From Photobacterium damselae (GTDB lineage Bacteria; Pseudomonadota; Gammaproteobacteria; Enterobacterales; Vibrionaceae): 64,000 bases of DNA. Within the stretch, counting starts at the first letter, position 1. Each line of letters begins with the position of its first letter. The notes under the pieces are model-generated. The model was not told the origin of the DNA, ran no database searches, and saw only the letters and a program-made list of their open reading frames with translations. This document shows positions 40,480 through 49,552 of this stretch, piece by piece. The stretch covers positions 1 through 64,000 of the forward strand of contig NZ_PYOG01000008.1 in the NCBI RefSeq assembly GCF_003026815.1. The letters run 5' to 3'. Both the position numbers and the translations under genes were made by a program.

Positions 40480-41379
40480 TTATTTAACTAATACCTCTGG
40501 CATTCGCTCTCGAATTACATCGGCTAATTTTTCATAACGTGCTTTTAGTGGTGAACCAGGTCGATAAGCTAACGTTATCAGACGAGTCGGTACTGGTTGT
40601 TTAGCTTTAATGTAACAAACCCCATCACGACAATGCTCTTTCGGTGTCGCAAGTTGAGGCAGTAACGTAATACCGCTACCCGCTGCTACCATATTACGTA
40701 GTGTCTCTAAGCTCGTTGCCTTAAAACGACCATCATCATGCGCACCTGCTGCTAAACAAAATCCCATCGCATGATTACGTAAACAGTGTCCATCTTCTAG
40801 CATCAGCAAGCTTTCACCATGCAACTGCGCCATATCCACTTCATCTTTATTGGCCCATGGATGCGTTTCAGGAACAGCGATCACCATCGGCTCATCATAC
40901 AAAGGTAACTCAATAAACGGCTCTGTCTCTTTAACCGCAGCTAAAATAATGCAGTCCAGTTTGCCGTCTTCCAGCTGTTGTACCAGTTGATGGGTCTGAG
41001 CTTCATGTAAAAACAGCTCAAGATCAGGAAAGGCTTCTTTTAAGGTTGGAATAATGTGCGGCAATAAATAAGGACCTACAGTTGGAATAAATCCAATATG
41101 AAGAGGACCTGTCATTGACTCCCCTTGCATACTAGCAAGCTCAGTCAAAATTTTTACTTCCAGTAGCACTTTTTGCGCTTGGGCGACCAAACTAAGTCCG
41201 GCATCAGTGAACAGAACTCGACGACTGGTTCGCTCTAATAAAGAGACACCCAATTCATCTTCTAACTTGCGAATCTGTCCACTTAAGGTAGGTTGGCTAA
41301 CATAACAAGCTTCAGCGGCTTTACGAAAGTGCTTATGCTCAGCAAGGGCTACAAGGTATTCTAAATCGCGAATGTTCAT
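40480..41379 (-). CDS. oxyR: Hydrogen-peroxide sensing regulator OxyR
   Basis: A LysR-type activator of peroxide defence. The 299-residue protein has the N-terminal HTH (FRKAAEACYVSQPTLSGQI) and the redox pair Cys199 and Cys208 in GHCLRNHAMGFC, at the same numbers as E. coli. It is divergent from the Prx-Grx gene with an OxyR operator directly in front of its own start, which implies autoregulation. Confidence 0.97.
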   Translation of the reverse strand: MNIRDLEYLVALAEHKHFRKAAEACYVSQPTLSGQIRKLEDELGVSLLERTSRRVLFTDAGLSLVAQAQKVLLEVKILTELASMQGESMTGPLHIGFIPTVGPYLLPHIIPTLKEAFPDLELFLHEAQTHQLVQQLEDGKLDCIILAAVKETEPFIELPLYDEPMVIAVPETHPWANKDEVDMAQLHGESLLMLEDGHCLRNHAMGFCLAAGAHDDGRFKATSLETLRNMVAAGSGITLLPQLATPKEHCRDGVCYIKAKQPVPTRLITLAYRPGSPLKARYEKLADVIRERMPEVLVK

Positions 41380-41396
41380 TGTGATGACTTCTTCTG

Positions 41397-41433
41397 ATAG
41401 AAATTAACTATCAAAACCATAGCAGCAAACGAT
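41397..41433. promoter_or_regulatory. OxyR operator in the oxyR/Prx-Grx intergenic region
   Basis: ATAG-N7-CTAT-N7-ATAG-N7-CGAT occupies 41397-41433. It fits the tetrameric OxyR consensus in 15 of 16 fixed bases, with the exact 7-base spacings. It ends 18 bases from the oxyR start codon and lies 105 bases before the Prx-Grx gene. Confidence 0.85.
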
Positions 41434-41538
41434 TGGAACTATCAAGTGAAAAATCACATACTGGTCACATCAAAACGGAGTACAGTATGAGAGACTCCAT
41501 TTGAATCAAGAATTTAAATAATCTGAGGGGAATTAATT

Positions 41539-42267
41539 ATGTTCGCATCTAAAGAAGGTCAAGCAGTACCACAAGTTACTTTCCACACTCGTCAAGGTGA
41601 CCAGTGGGTTGACGTAACAACTAACGACCTATTTGCTAACAAAACAGTTATCGTATTTAGCCTACCTGGCGCATTTACACCAACTTGTTCTTCTAGCCAT
41701 CTACCTCGTTACAATGAGTTAGCATCAGTATTTGCTGAAAATGGCGTAGATGACATTCTTTGTGTATCAGTAAACGATACTTTCGTAATGAACGCTTGGA
41801 AAGCAGACCAAGAAGCAGAGAACATCATTTTCGTTCCAGATGGTAATGGTGAGTTCACTCAAGGTATGGGTATGCTAGTTGAGAAAGAAGACCTAGGTTT
41901 TGGTCCTCGTTCATGGCGTTACAGCATGCTAGTTAAGAACGGCGTAATCGAAAAAATGTTCATCGAAAATGAAGAACCAGGCGACCCGTTCAAAGTATCT
42001 GATGCAGACACTATGCTGAAGTACATCGCTCCTGAGCAGAAACTACAAGAATCTATTGCTGTATTTACTAAACCTGGCTGTCCTTTCTGTGCAAAAGCAA
42101 AACAGAATCTAATCGACAAAGGTCTACAGTATGAAGAGATTATCCTAGGTAAAGATGCAACAACGGTATCTCTACGTGCAATCTCTGGCCGCAGCACAGT
42201 TCCTCAAGTATTTATCGGTGGTAAACACATCGGTGGTAGTGAAGAGCTAGAAGCTTTCCTAGGCTAA
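41539..42267 (+). CDS. Peroxiredoxin-glutaredoxin hybrid peroxidase
   Basis: A glutathione-dependent peroxidase fusing a Prx5-type peroxiredoxin (residues 1-165; peroxidatic Cys50 in [12 protein letters not shown]) to a glutaredoxin (residues 170-242; CPFC at 181-184, then [14 protein letters not shown]). The glutaredoxin half recycles the peroxiredoxin with glutathione, as shown for the Haemophilus and Chromatium enzymes. The 242-residue length is typical. AGGGG precedes the ATG. The divergent OxyR operator suggests peroxide induction. Confidence 0.95.
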   Translation: MFASKEGQAVPQVTFHTRQGDQWVDVTTNDLFANKTVIVFSLPGAFTPTCSSSHLPRYNELASVFAENGVDDILCVSVNDTFVMNAWKADQEAENIIFVPDGNGEFTQGMGMLVEKEDLGFGPRSWRYSMLVKNGVIEKMFIENEEPGDPFKVSDADTMLKYIAPEQKLQESIAVFTKPGCPFCAKAKQNLIDKGLQYEEIILGKDATTVSLRAISGRSTVPQVFIGGKHIGGSEELEAFLG

Positions 42268-42301
42268 GTAGTCAAAATTAATAATAACAATTGCTTATTT
42301 T

Positions 42302-42328
42302 AAGGAGCTGATTGCAGCTCCTTTTTTA
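42302..42328 (+). terminator. Prx-Grx terminator
   Basis: AAGGAGCTG (42302-42310) pairs with CAGCTCCTT (42315-42323) around ATTG, then TTTT. The flavoprotein gene starts only 21 bases later, so readthrough could link the two. Confidence 0.85.
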
Positions 42329-42348
42329 TTCCAACGAGAGAGAAAGTC

Positions 42349-43800
42349 ATGAAAACCCTAAACGTTGATGTTGCTGTAATTGGTGGCGGTACTGCAGGTC
42401 TAGGCTCTTACCGTGCGGCAAAAGCTTACACTGATAGTGTGGTAATGATTGAAGGTGGTCCGTATGGTACAACATGTGCTCGTGTTGGTTGTATGCCATC
42501 AAAACTACTTATTGCTGCGGCAGAAAGCGTACACCAAATTGAAAAAGCTCCTGGCTTTGGTGTACACCCTCAAGGTGAAATTGTCATTAATGGTCGTGAA
42601 GTGATGGATCGTGTTAAACGCGAACGTGACCGTTTTGTTGGCTTTGTGCTTGAAGGTGTAGACGAAATCCCTGCCGAAGATAAGATTTCTGGATACGCAA
42701 AATTCATCGATAACAACACCTTAATGGTGGATGACCATACAAAAATTATCGCTAAACGCATCGTTATCGCGACAGGTTCTCGTCCAGCCTACCCAGCGGT
42801 GTGGAATGAACTGGGTGATCGCCTTGTGATTAACGATGATGTCTTTGAGTGGGATGATCTACCAAACTCAGTGGCTGTATTTGGTCCTGGTGTTATCGGC
42901 TTAGAGCTTGGCCAATCACTTAAGCGCCTTGGTGTTGAAGTGGTGATGTTCGGTCTTGGCGGTCAAGTCGGCCCATTAACTGATCCTGAGGTGATGGCTT
43001 ACGCGAACAAAACCTTTAATGAAGAATTCTATCTAGACCCTGATGTTAAAGTAGAAAGTATGGTTCGCAATGGCGATGCTGTTGAGATCAAATATCTGGG
43101 TAAAGATGGTCAGCTAAAAGAGATCACCGTTGATTATGTTCTTGCAGCAACAGGTCGTCGTCCAAATGTTGATAAACTCGCGATTGAAAACACCAGCTTA
43201 GAACTGGATGATCGTGGAGTGCCAAAAGCGGATTACTACACTATGCAAACCTCTGTTGATACGATTTTCATCGCAGGTGATGCAAGCAACCAAATTCCAC
43301 TATTGCATGAAGCAGCCGATCAAGCTCGTATTGCAGGTGATAATGCAGGTCGCTTCCCAGATATTCGAGCTGGTCTTCGTCGCTCTAAGCTATCTGCGGT
43401 ATTCTCCGATCCACAGATTGCGATGGTAGGTGAAACATATAAAGAGATCACAATACGTTTAGGAACTTGTGGTTGTTTCGCAACAGGCGATGTTTCATTT
43501 GAAAATCAAGGCCGCTCACGTGTCATGCTACGTAACAAAGGCATGTTGCATGTTTATGGTGAACAAGGTACGGGTCGTTTCCTTGGCGCTGAAATGATTG
43601 GCCCAGATGCTGAACACTTGGCTCACTTACTGGCATGGGCGCACCAAAATCAGATGACAATATCTCAAATGCTGGATATGCCATTTTACCATCCGGTCAT
43701 TGAAGAAGGTTTACGTACTGCTCTGCGCGATCTCAATGCAAAACTCAACTTAGGCCCTGAGATGATCAAGCACTGCCTAGACTGTGGTCCTGGTTGCTAA
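42349..43800 (+). CDS. Dihydrolipoamide dehydrogenase-like flavoprotein disulfide reductase
   Basis: A 483-residue FAD/NAD(P) disulfide reductase. FAD is bound by VAVIGGGTAGLGSYRAA; the redox pair is Cys43/Cys48 in TTCARVGCMPSK. NAD(P) is bound around VAVFGPGVIGLELGQSLK, and the C-terminal acid-base pair is in HPVIEEGLR. The tail ends CLDCGPGC, an unusual extra Cys cluster. It is not in a pdh/odh operon but directly after the Prx-Grx gene, so a peroxide- or thiol-linked reductase is more likely than classical E3. The substrate is unknown. Confidence 0.88.
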   Translation: MKTLNVDVAVIGGGTAGLGSYRAAKAYTDSVVMIEGGPYGTTCARVGCMPSKLLIAAAESVHQIEKAPGFGVHPQGEIVINGREVMDRVKRERDRFVGFVLEGVDEIPAEDKISGYAKFIDNNTLMVDDHTKIIAKRIVIATGSRPAYPAVWNELGDRLVINDDVFEWDDLPNSVAVFGPGVIGLELGQSLKRLGVEVVMFGLGGQVGPLTDPEVMAYANKTFNEEFYLDPDVKVESMVRNGDAVEIKYLGKDGQLKEITVDYVLAATGRRPNVDKLAIENTSLELDDRGVPKADYYTMQTSVDTIFIAGDASNQIPLLHEAADQARIAGDNAGRFPDIRAGLRRSKLSAVFSDPQIAMVGETYKEITIRLGTCGCFATGDVSFENQGRSRVMLRNKGMLHVYGEQGTGRFLGAEMIGPDAEHLAHLLAWAHQNQMTISQMLDMPFYHPVIEEGLRTALRDLNAKLNLGPEMIKHCLDCGPGC

Positions 43801-43835
43801 GTAATAAAACAACCACAATTACCTCGCATTTCCTA

Positions 43836-43868
43836 CGAAAAGCCCTCTTGTCGATGAGGGCTTTTTTA
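43836..43868. terminator. Bidirectional terminator between the flavoprotein gene and argH
   Basis: AAAAGCCCTC (43838-43847) and GAGGGCTTTT (43856-43865) with an 8-base loop and T run; it serves two convergent genes. Confidence 0.85.
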
Positions 43869-43893
43869 TATTTAGGCTATTTAATATTGTGGT

Positions 43894-45771
43894 TTAAGCC
43901 ACATTAATGGTGGGGATTTTCTGTGATTGATCAAGGCGCATTTCTAACGCCACTTCATCACAGGCGTGCTGTCGAGGACAACGATCGCAATCTTTCATCA
44001 CCTTTTCTGGCAATAATGATTTTGAGGTCGGGATAAAGGCTTGCTTCATAAAGAACTCAGGTACTCGGGTCAGTACAAACACTTTGCTGATTGCCATTTG
44101 TTTCGCTTTTTCAATCAGGTAATCAACAATGGCTTTACCTTGACCTTGCTGCTGCCAACCAGCTTCGACGCCTAAAGACCGGATCTCAGCTAATCCAGAG
44201 TCATACACATACAGCGAGGCACATCCCGTCACAACACCGTGATGCTCAGCGACAGCAAACGAGCCAATATCTCGAACTAACTCATTTCGATTGCGCGGTA
44301 AATTCTCACCCAGTCCAGCCCAGTAAACCACCATACCTTCAATGGCATCAAGATCAGTTAACCGTGCCCCTCGCACTTTAACACTTGGCGAATAGCGCTG
44401 CTCTAAACGTTTCTCGGCTTGACCAATCGCATAATCAACTTGATTTGGCGCAACCCCGCCAAGAGCACAGCGTTTTTCCAAACAAGAATCTATAGTCAAA
44501 ATAGGATACACATCCTCACTGATAACAGGAGATAAACTCTGCAACTCTTCAAGGGAAAGCGCTTCTAATGCACAGCCTTTATCAATCGCCATCACCACGG
44601 CAACACCCACAATATGGTGCGCTTCCCTAAATGGGATCCCTTTAGCCACCAAGTAATCGGCTAACTCTGTTGCGTTAGAGTAACCTTGCATTGCGGCTTC
44701 TAAGGTCCGTTCTTGATTGATTTTGATCCCTTCAAAACACAGCGCAGCCATTTCCATGCATTCATGCCAGCTATCTAGAGCATCAAACAGCCCTTCCTTA
44801 TCTTCTTGCATATCTTTGTTATACGCTAATGGCAAAGCTTTAACTGTCATCATCATCCCAGCCATAGCCCCATATACTCGACCGCATTTACCGCGAATCA
44901 GCTCTAAAGCATCGGGATTTTTCTTCTGCGGCATTAAAGACGAACCTGAGGTTACTGTATCTGATAGCTCAATAAAATTTGACTCACCCGAGTTATAAAA
45001 GATCAGATCTTCTGCCATCCGTGATAAATGCAGCATCGAAATAGAAGCGGTTGATAGCAATTCCATCACATGATCACGATCGGAAACGGAATCAAGACTG
45101 TTACGTGTCGCACGGGAAAAACCTAAGTTATGTGCTAATTGTTCACGATCAATTGGATATGCAGTCCCAGCCAATGCACCAGACCCCAATGGACAGGTAT
45201 CAAGTCGTGCTAAAGCATCATGCAAGCGCGAATAATCACGCTCGAACATTTCAACATACGCTAAGCACCAGTGGGAAAAAGTCACCGGTTGTGCTCGTTG
45301 TAGATGGGTATAACCAGGTAAAACAGTAGCTTGGTGAGCTCGTGCGACAGTCACTAGCTGGTTTTGTAATTTATCTAGCATTAACAACAGCTGCTGACCT
45401 TGCTGGCGACACCAAAGCTTGAGGTCAGTTGCAACCTGATCATTACGAGAGCGCCCGGTGTGCAATTTCTTACCTAGATCACCGACCTTAGCAATCAATT
45501 GTTGCTCAACCCAACTGTGAATATCTTCGGCATCCGATTGTAATATCTGCGCCGGATTTTCCATCACAGCTAATTTGATCTCATTTAATGCCAGTTCCAA
45601 ATCTAGCTGCTCTTGCTCTCCTAATACCCCAACCTGACGCAAGGCTTTAGACCACGCAATAGACCCTATGATATCTTGTTCTGCTAGACGGTAATCAAAG
45701 CGTAAAGAGTCATTGAACTGCTTAAATCTGATATCAGCCGCTTGACTGAAACGTCCACCCCATAGTGCCAT
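43894..45771 (-). CDS. argH: Argininosuccinate lyase fused to N-acetylglutamate synthase, ArgH(A)
   Basis: A 625-residue bifunctional protein. Residues 1 to about 455 are argininosuccinate lyase ([10 protein letters not shown] at the N terminus, signature [12 protein letters not shown], catalytic His in [12 protein letters not shown] context). Residues about 465-625 form a GNAT domain ([16 protein letters not shown], then [16 protein letters not shown], the acetyl-CoA loop) corresponding to ArgA. This fusion is known from Moritella, Vibrio and relatives. It is the last gene of argCBGH. A Cys-containing tail ([12 protein letters not shown]) follows the acetyltransferase fold. Confidence 0.95.
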   Translation of the reverse strand: MALWGGRFSQAADIRFKQFNDSLRFDYRLAEQDIIGSIAWSKALRQVGVLGEQEQLDLELALNEIKLAVMENPAQILQSDAEDIHSWVEQQLIAKVGDLGKKLHTGRSRNDQVATDLKLWCRQQGQQLLLMLDKLQNQLVTVARAHQATVLPGYTHLQRAQPVTFSHWCLAYVEMFERDYSRLHDALARLDTCPLGSGALAGTAYPIDREQLAHNLGFSRATRNSLDSVSDRDHVMELLSTASISMLHLSRMAEDLIFYNSGESNFIELSDTVTSGSSLMPQKKNPDALELIRGKCGRVYGAMAGMMMTVKALPLAYNKDMQEDKEGLFDALDSWHECMEMAALCFEGIKINQERTLEAAMQGYSNATELADYLVAKGIPFREAHHIVGVAVVMAIDKGCALEALSLEELQSLSPVISEDVYPILTIDSCLEKRCALGGVAPNQVDYAIGQAEKRLEQRYSPSVKVRGARLTDLDAIEGMVVYWAGLGENLPRNRNELVRDIGSFAVAEHHGVVTGCASLYVYDSGLAEIRSLGVEAGWQQQGQGKAIVDYLIEKAKQMAISKVFVLTRVPEFFMKQAFIPTSKSLLPEKVMKDCDRCPRQHACDEVALEMRLDQSQKIPTINVA

Positions 45772-45873
45772 AATTGCTTCTCCTTGCTGTGACCTATCTG
45801 CTTACTCTAGTCGTTATAGAGCTCTTTATACAATTGGTGACTAAAGAGCTCGAGTTCGATCATAATTTATCGA

Positions 45874-47085
45874 TTACGCTTTATTTTGATTGTTCATCGC
45901 ACGAATACGACTGGCTAGAGAATACAGGCGAATAAAGCCACCGGCATGGCTATGATCATAGACTTCGTCTTCACCAAAGGTTGCAAATTGTTCAGAATAC
46001 AAACTGTTATTTGAGCGCTTCTGCACCACGGTTGCTTGGCCTTTGTAGAGTTTAATCACGACTTCACCCGATACATCTTTTGCCAATTCATTTGCCGCAG
46101 CAAACAACGATTGGCACAAAGGAGTAAACCAACGACCGTCATAAATTAAGTGAGATGCTTTGAGACCCACGGTTTGACGAAATTCAAAAGACTCTTTATC
46201 GAGAACCAGTTGTTCTACCCCACGCAGAGCTTCCATCATAATGGTGCCCCCTGGAGTTTCATAACAACCACGAGATTTCATCCCAACCAGACGGTTTTCG
46301 ACAATATCGATTCGACCCACACCGTGCAGAGCCCCTTTCTCATTAAGGTATACCAGGGCGTTATATGGCGTCATTGGCTCACCATCTACCGCGACAACTT
46401 CACCATGCTCAACGGTAAGTGCGACAAATTCGGCTTGTTCAGGAGCTTGTTCAGGATCGTTCGTCCAAACCCAACAATGCTCATTCGGCTGATTCCATGT
46501 TTCTTCTAATACACCACCTTCGGTTGAAATGTGCCATGCATTGGCATCTCGAGAATAAATTTTTTCAAGCGATGCACTACATGGGATCCCACGCTCTGCC
46601 AAATAGTCGAGCAAGGCCTCACGACTACGTAAATCCCATTCACGCCAAGGGGCAATAACCGACAGTTGCGGAGCCAAAGCGGCATAAGTACTTTCAAAAC
46701 GAACCTGATCGTTACCTTTACCAGTACAGCCATGACACAAAGCGTCGGCCCCTATTGCGAGGGCGCACTCAACTTGTGCTTTCGCAATAATAGGACGAGC
46801 CATTGAGGTTCCGAGCAGGTATTTACCTTCATATGTCGCGCCTGTTTTTAGGCTCGGGTAAATATAATCTTTTACAAACTCTTCTTTGAGATCGGCGATA
46901 TAACAACTAGAAGCCCCTGATGCGATGGCTTTGGCTTCAATACCATCAAGCTCTGCTTCCCCCTGACCCACATCAGCGACGAATGCAACGACCTCACAAT
47001 CATAGTTCTCTTTTAACCATGGAATGATAGCTGAGGTATCCAGACCGCCAGAATAGGCTAATACTACTTTATTAATTTGACTCAT
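45874..47085 (-). CDS. argG: Argininosuccinate synthase
   Basis: Joins citrulline and aspartate using ATP. The 403-residue protein has the PP-loop AYSGGLDTS and the conserved [16 protein letters not shown] 47085 ([13 protein letters not shown]) lies 7 bases after AGGAG; the ATG at 47088 is the alternative. It lies between argB (77 bases) and argH (102 bases) in the arginine operon. Confidence 0.96.
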   Translation of the reverse strand: MSQINKVVLAYSGGLDTSAIIPWLKENYDCEVVAFVADVGQGEAELDGIEAKAIASGASSCYIADLKEEFVKDYIYPSLKTGATYEGKYLLGTSMARPIIAKAQVECALAIGADALCHGCTGKGNDQVRFESTYAALAPQLSVIAPWREWDLRSREALLDYLAERGIPCSASLEKIYSRDANAWHISTEGGVLEETWNQPNEHCWVWTNDPEQAPEQAEFVALTVEHGEVVAVDGEPMTPYNALVYLNEKGALHGVGRIDIVENRLVGMKSRGCYETPGGTIMMEALRGVEQLVLDKESFEFRQTVGLKASHLIYDGRWFTPLCQSLFAAANELAKDVSGEVVIKLYKGQATVVQKRSNNSLYSEQFATFGEDEVYDHSHAGGFIRLYSLASRIRAMNNQNKA

Positions 47086-47162
47086 CATTACTCTCCTTGT
47101 CACCTTGACGGTCTCACATCACAGGCGAATTAATTACAATGTCTTAAATTTGGCAATTCGCC

Positions 47163-47945
47163 TTAAACTGAAAATTTGGTTCCAATACTTTGGCCTGCAA
47201 ATAACAGTGCAAGCTTGTCAGGGTAGCGCCAACTGGCTACCTCAATGGAACGCCCCAACTCTTGCGCCGCTAAAAAAGCAGCACGTACTTTAACGACCAT
47301 ACCATCGGTAATTACCGCCTGAGCAATTAGCGCCTCAGCATCATTTTGGGTTAATGACGCAATTAACCGCCCCTTACCATCAAGTACCCCACTCACATCG
47401 GACAGTAACACCAACTCACCATCAATGGCTTTTGCCACTGCTACCGCTGCCTGATCCGCATTAACATTCATCAGCTCACCCTCTGCGGTTAAACCAATTG
47501 AGCTCACAATAGGAAGGTAGCCGTTTTGTAGTAGGCTCAGAACTAACAATCCATCACCTGCTTGCGCCTGTCCGACCGCCCCCAATTCGGGATCGAGTTG
47601 ACTCACCTGACATAAGCCACCATCTGCCAAACTGAGACCAACACTTGGTACTTGAGCTTTTATCGCTTGAGCTTGCAGTAACTTATTGGCCGTGCCCGCT
47701 AGTGCCCCCGTAATTAACTCGATTTGGTCGTTAGGCGTAACTCGCAATCCCTGTTTTTTTACCGTTGGTAGAGCCAGTTTTTTTAAAAGCTCATCAACCA
47801 AATATCCACCACCATGCACCAAGACAATTGGACGATGCGCTGCTGCTTGATATTGGCTAATTGCGAGAAATAACTTGCTCAATGTCTCCTGACAAGAGAG
47901 CACAGCACCGCCTAATTTGATCACTAAAGGACATAAATCTGCCAT
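47163..47945 (-). CDS. argB: Acetylglutamate kinase
   Basis: Phosphorylates N-acetylglutamate. The 260-residue amino-acid kinase has VIKLGGAVL, the substrate loop [12 protein letters not shown] and [12 protein letters not shown]. Its size fits the E. coli-type non-allosteric enzyme (about 258), consistent with feedback control resting on the synthase domain. It is 9 bases after argC. Confidence 0.95.
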   Translation of the reverse strand: MADLCPLVIKLGGAVLSCQETLSKLFLAISQYQAAAHRPIVLVHGGGYLVDELLKKLALPTVKKQGLRVTPNDQIELITGALAGTANKLLQAQAIKAQVPSVGLSLADGGLCQVSQLDPELGAVGQAQAGDGLLVLSLLQNGYLPIVSSIGLTAEGELMNVNADQAAVAVAKAIDGELVLLSDVSGVLDGKGRLIASLTQNDAEALIAQAVITDGMVVKVRAAFLAAQELGRSIEVASWRYPDKLALLFAGQSIGTKFSV

Positions 47946-47954
47946 GGTTTGCTC

Positions 47955-48968
47955 CTATACAACCGCGGTCATGGGTGGAAAATTGTTACGAATATTTATG
48001 CATTGAACAGCCTGTGATGAAGCCCCTTTAAGCAGGTTATCAATAGCTGAAGTTAAGATGAGATGCTGGTCATTAACATGCCAACTCAAGTCACAAAAAC
48101 CGGTATTAACAACAGCCTGTAAATTGGCCGTATTTTGATAGCACAAACGAACTGCATGGGCTTTATCATTAGTAAGGTAAGCTTGCTCCATCGCCTGAGT
48201 GATATCAGCAAGAGTCACTCCCGGTTTTAGCTTGGCGGTTATGGTGGCCAAAATGCCACGCTTAAATGAGCCCAAATGCGGCGTAAAAATCACAGGACAA
48301 TCAAGATGAGTGCTAATTTCTGGCTGATGACGATGATTAAATACCCCATAAGCCTGAAGGCTCACTTCACAAAAGCTATTATTGAGACTCGCCTTACGCC
48401 CCGCTCCTGATACACCACTAATAGCGTTAATAACGGGTGGAACTTGGGGATCAAGTAGATGTGCGTTACAGATTGGCTTTAGCGCTAATTGGCTTGCAGT
48501 CGGATAACAGCCAGGCACCGCAATAAGTTGACCTTTAGCAATAGCCTGATAGTTCCACTCAGCCAATCCATACACGGCTTCATCAAGTAAATTAGGGAAT
48601 TGATGAGTAAAGCCATAAAAATCTTGATAAAAGCTGGCTTGATTTACCCGATACGCTCCAGACAAATCAAACACTTGGCAACCAGCGGCTAAAAAAATAG
48701 GCGCTAATTGATGGCTAACCTCATGCGCTGTTGCTAATAAAACGACATCTGCCGAACCCGCTACCGCTTGGGGATCATCGAGGGGTAACAACGGCATTTC
48801 TACTACACCACTTAACTGACGATGTAGCTGCGCTATTGATTTATGAGCATCAAGACTTTGACTTGAAACATACAAGCCCGTTAGAGCAAGGTGTGGATGA
48901 CGTTGAACAAGCGTCGCTAACTCAGCGCCGGTATAACCACTTGCACCAATTACAATGGTTTTAAGCAT
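47955..48968 (-). CDS. argC: N-acetyl-gamma-glutamyl-phosphate reductase
   Basis: NADPH-dependent reduction of acetylglutamyl phosphate. The 337-residue protein has [12 protein letters not shown] (nucleotide loop), the catalytic Cys in [13 protein letters not shown] and the conserved HRHQPEI. I start at ATG 48968 ([11 protein letters not shown]), with TGGA 8 bases upstream; the ATG at 48980 has no ribosome site. It is first in argCBGH. The upstream leader holds ArgR boxes and an Arg-ending small ORF. argE, expected next to argC in vibrios, is absent. Confidence 0.95.
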   Translation of the reverse strand: MLKTIVIGASGYTGAELATLVQRHPHLALTGLYVSSQSLDAHKSIAQLHRQLSGVVEMPLLPLDDPQAVAGSADVVLLATAHEVSHQLAPIFLAAGCQVFDLSGAYRVNQASFYQDFYGFTHQFPNLLDEAVYGLAEWNYQAIAKGQLIAVPGCYPTASQLALKPICNAHLLDPQVPPVINAISGVSGAGRKASLNNSFCEVSLQAYGVFNHRHQPEISTHLDCPVIFTPHLGSFKRGILATITAKLKPGVTLADITQAMEQAYLTNDKAHAVRLCYQNTANLQAVVNTGFCDLSWHVNDQHLILTSAIDNLLKGASSQAVQCINIRNNFPPMTAVV

Positions 48969-49065
48969 AGGTAAATCCATTTATCTAAAAAGTAACCGTA
49001 TAGGTCGAGATATTGCTGCCAGAGAGACAGCTAAAGAGGTAGGCGCAGACGCCCCAAGCGAAGAA

Positions 49066-49113
49066 TTAACGTCGTCGTAACGAGATAAAATTGTGAAGAT
49101 TCGCCTGGTTCAT
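49066..49113 (-). CDS. Candidate arginine-rich leader peptide of argCBGH
   Basis: A 15-codon frame, MNQANLHNFISLRRR, between the ArgR boxes and argC. Its last three codons are all arginine (CGA CGA CGT), directly before TAA. AGGA lies 10 bases before the ATG, a rather long spacing. The stop is 97 bases before the argC start. GGCG/CGCC and GCTG/CAGC arms follow in the leader, and GACG within the Arg codons can alternatively pair with the downstream CGTC. I see no convincing U-run terminator. Attenuation is a hypothesis. Confidence 0.4.
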   Translation of the reverse strand: MNQANLHNFISLRRR

Positions 49114-49188
49114 AACAAAAGCATCCTAATCATCGAAAGGAGTAGACCATCCTGATCATAATCAATATTAAATTCACAAGTAGAGATT

Positions 49189-49223
49189 TGATTTTTTATT
49201 CAACCTTCTTGCATTAATATGTT
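49189..49223. promoter_or_regulatory. Pair of ArgR boxes upstream of argC
   Basis: TGATTTTTTATTCA (49189-49202) matches the core TGAATWWWWATTCA at 13 of 14 positions. TGCATTAATATGTT (49210-49223) matches at 10. Their centres are 21 bases apart, the classical spacing for an ArgR hexamer. A weaker match lies at 49163-49176. Confidence 0.75.
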
Positions 49224-49279
49224 TACCGTCTATTTATTGAGCTGTCAACACTTAGTTAGCCATTTTTCATACAATCTTT

Positions 49280-49326
49280 TTGTTACATTTTATTATCATT
49301 TATTCTTAGCAAACCCAATGTAACAA
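49280..49326 (+). repeat. Inverted repeat TTGTTACATT/AATGTAACAA upstream of ppc
   Basis: TTGTTACATT (49280-49289) and AATGTAACAA (49317-49326) are perfect 10-base arms with a 27-base loop. The same heptamer pair recurs at 49499-49505 and 49525-49531 nearer ppc. Confidence 0.5.
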
Positions 49327-49354
49327 TCAACAGAAAGAGTTATCTTCTAATATC

Positions 49355-49375
49355 AAGCACATACCAAATGTGCTT
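49355..49375. promoter_or_regulatory. Operator-like palindrome upstream of ppc
   Basis: AAGCACAT-ACCAA-ATGTGCTT: perfect 8-base arms with a 5-base centre. It could bind a dimeric regulator or form a hairpin; I cannot assign the factor. Confidence 0.4.
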
Positions 49376-49419
49376 AACCGTTTAATTTAGAAACAAAATT
49401 ACAGATTCAGGACAGAATT

Positions 49420-49458
49420 ATGACCAAAATCAATGTAGTTTCGGTTTATTACTCGTAA
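49420..49458 (+). CDS. Short upstream ORF in the ppc leader
   Basis: A 12-codon frame, MTKINVVSVYYS, with AGGA 7 bases before the ATG. It ends 94 bases before the ppc start. There is no obvious regulatory codon run; the two Tyr codons near the end are the only feature. It is followed by the hairpin at 49499-49531. Real translation is uncertain. Confidence 0.3.
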   Translation: MTKINVVSVYYS

Positions 49459-49498
49459 ATGTAATGTATATTGACCTTGAAGTGCGATCACAGCTAGA

Positions 49499-49531
49499 TT
49501 GTTACCAAGCCTTAGTGCAAGGATGTAACAA
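49499..49531 (+). promoter_or_regulatory. Leader hairpin just before the ppc start
   Basis: TTGTTAC (49499-49505) pairs with GTAACAA (49525-49531), with an inner CCTT/AAGG stem. It lies 21 bases before the ppc ATG. The arms are also complementary to the repeat arms at 49280-49289 and 49317-49326, so alternative foldings are possible. Confidence 0.4.
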
Positions 49532-49552
49532 AATTACGAGATGGATAACGAT

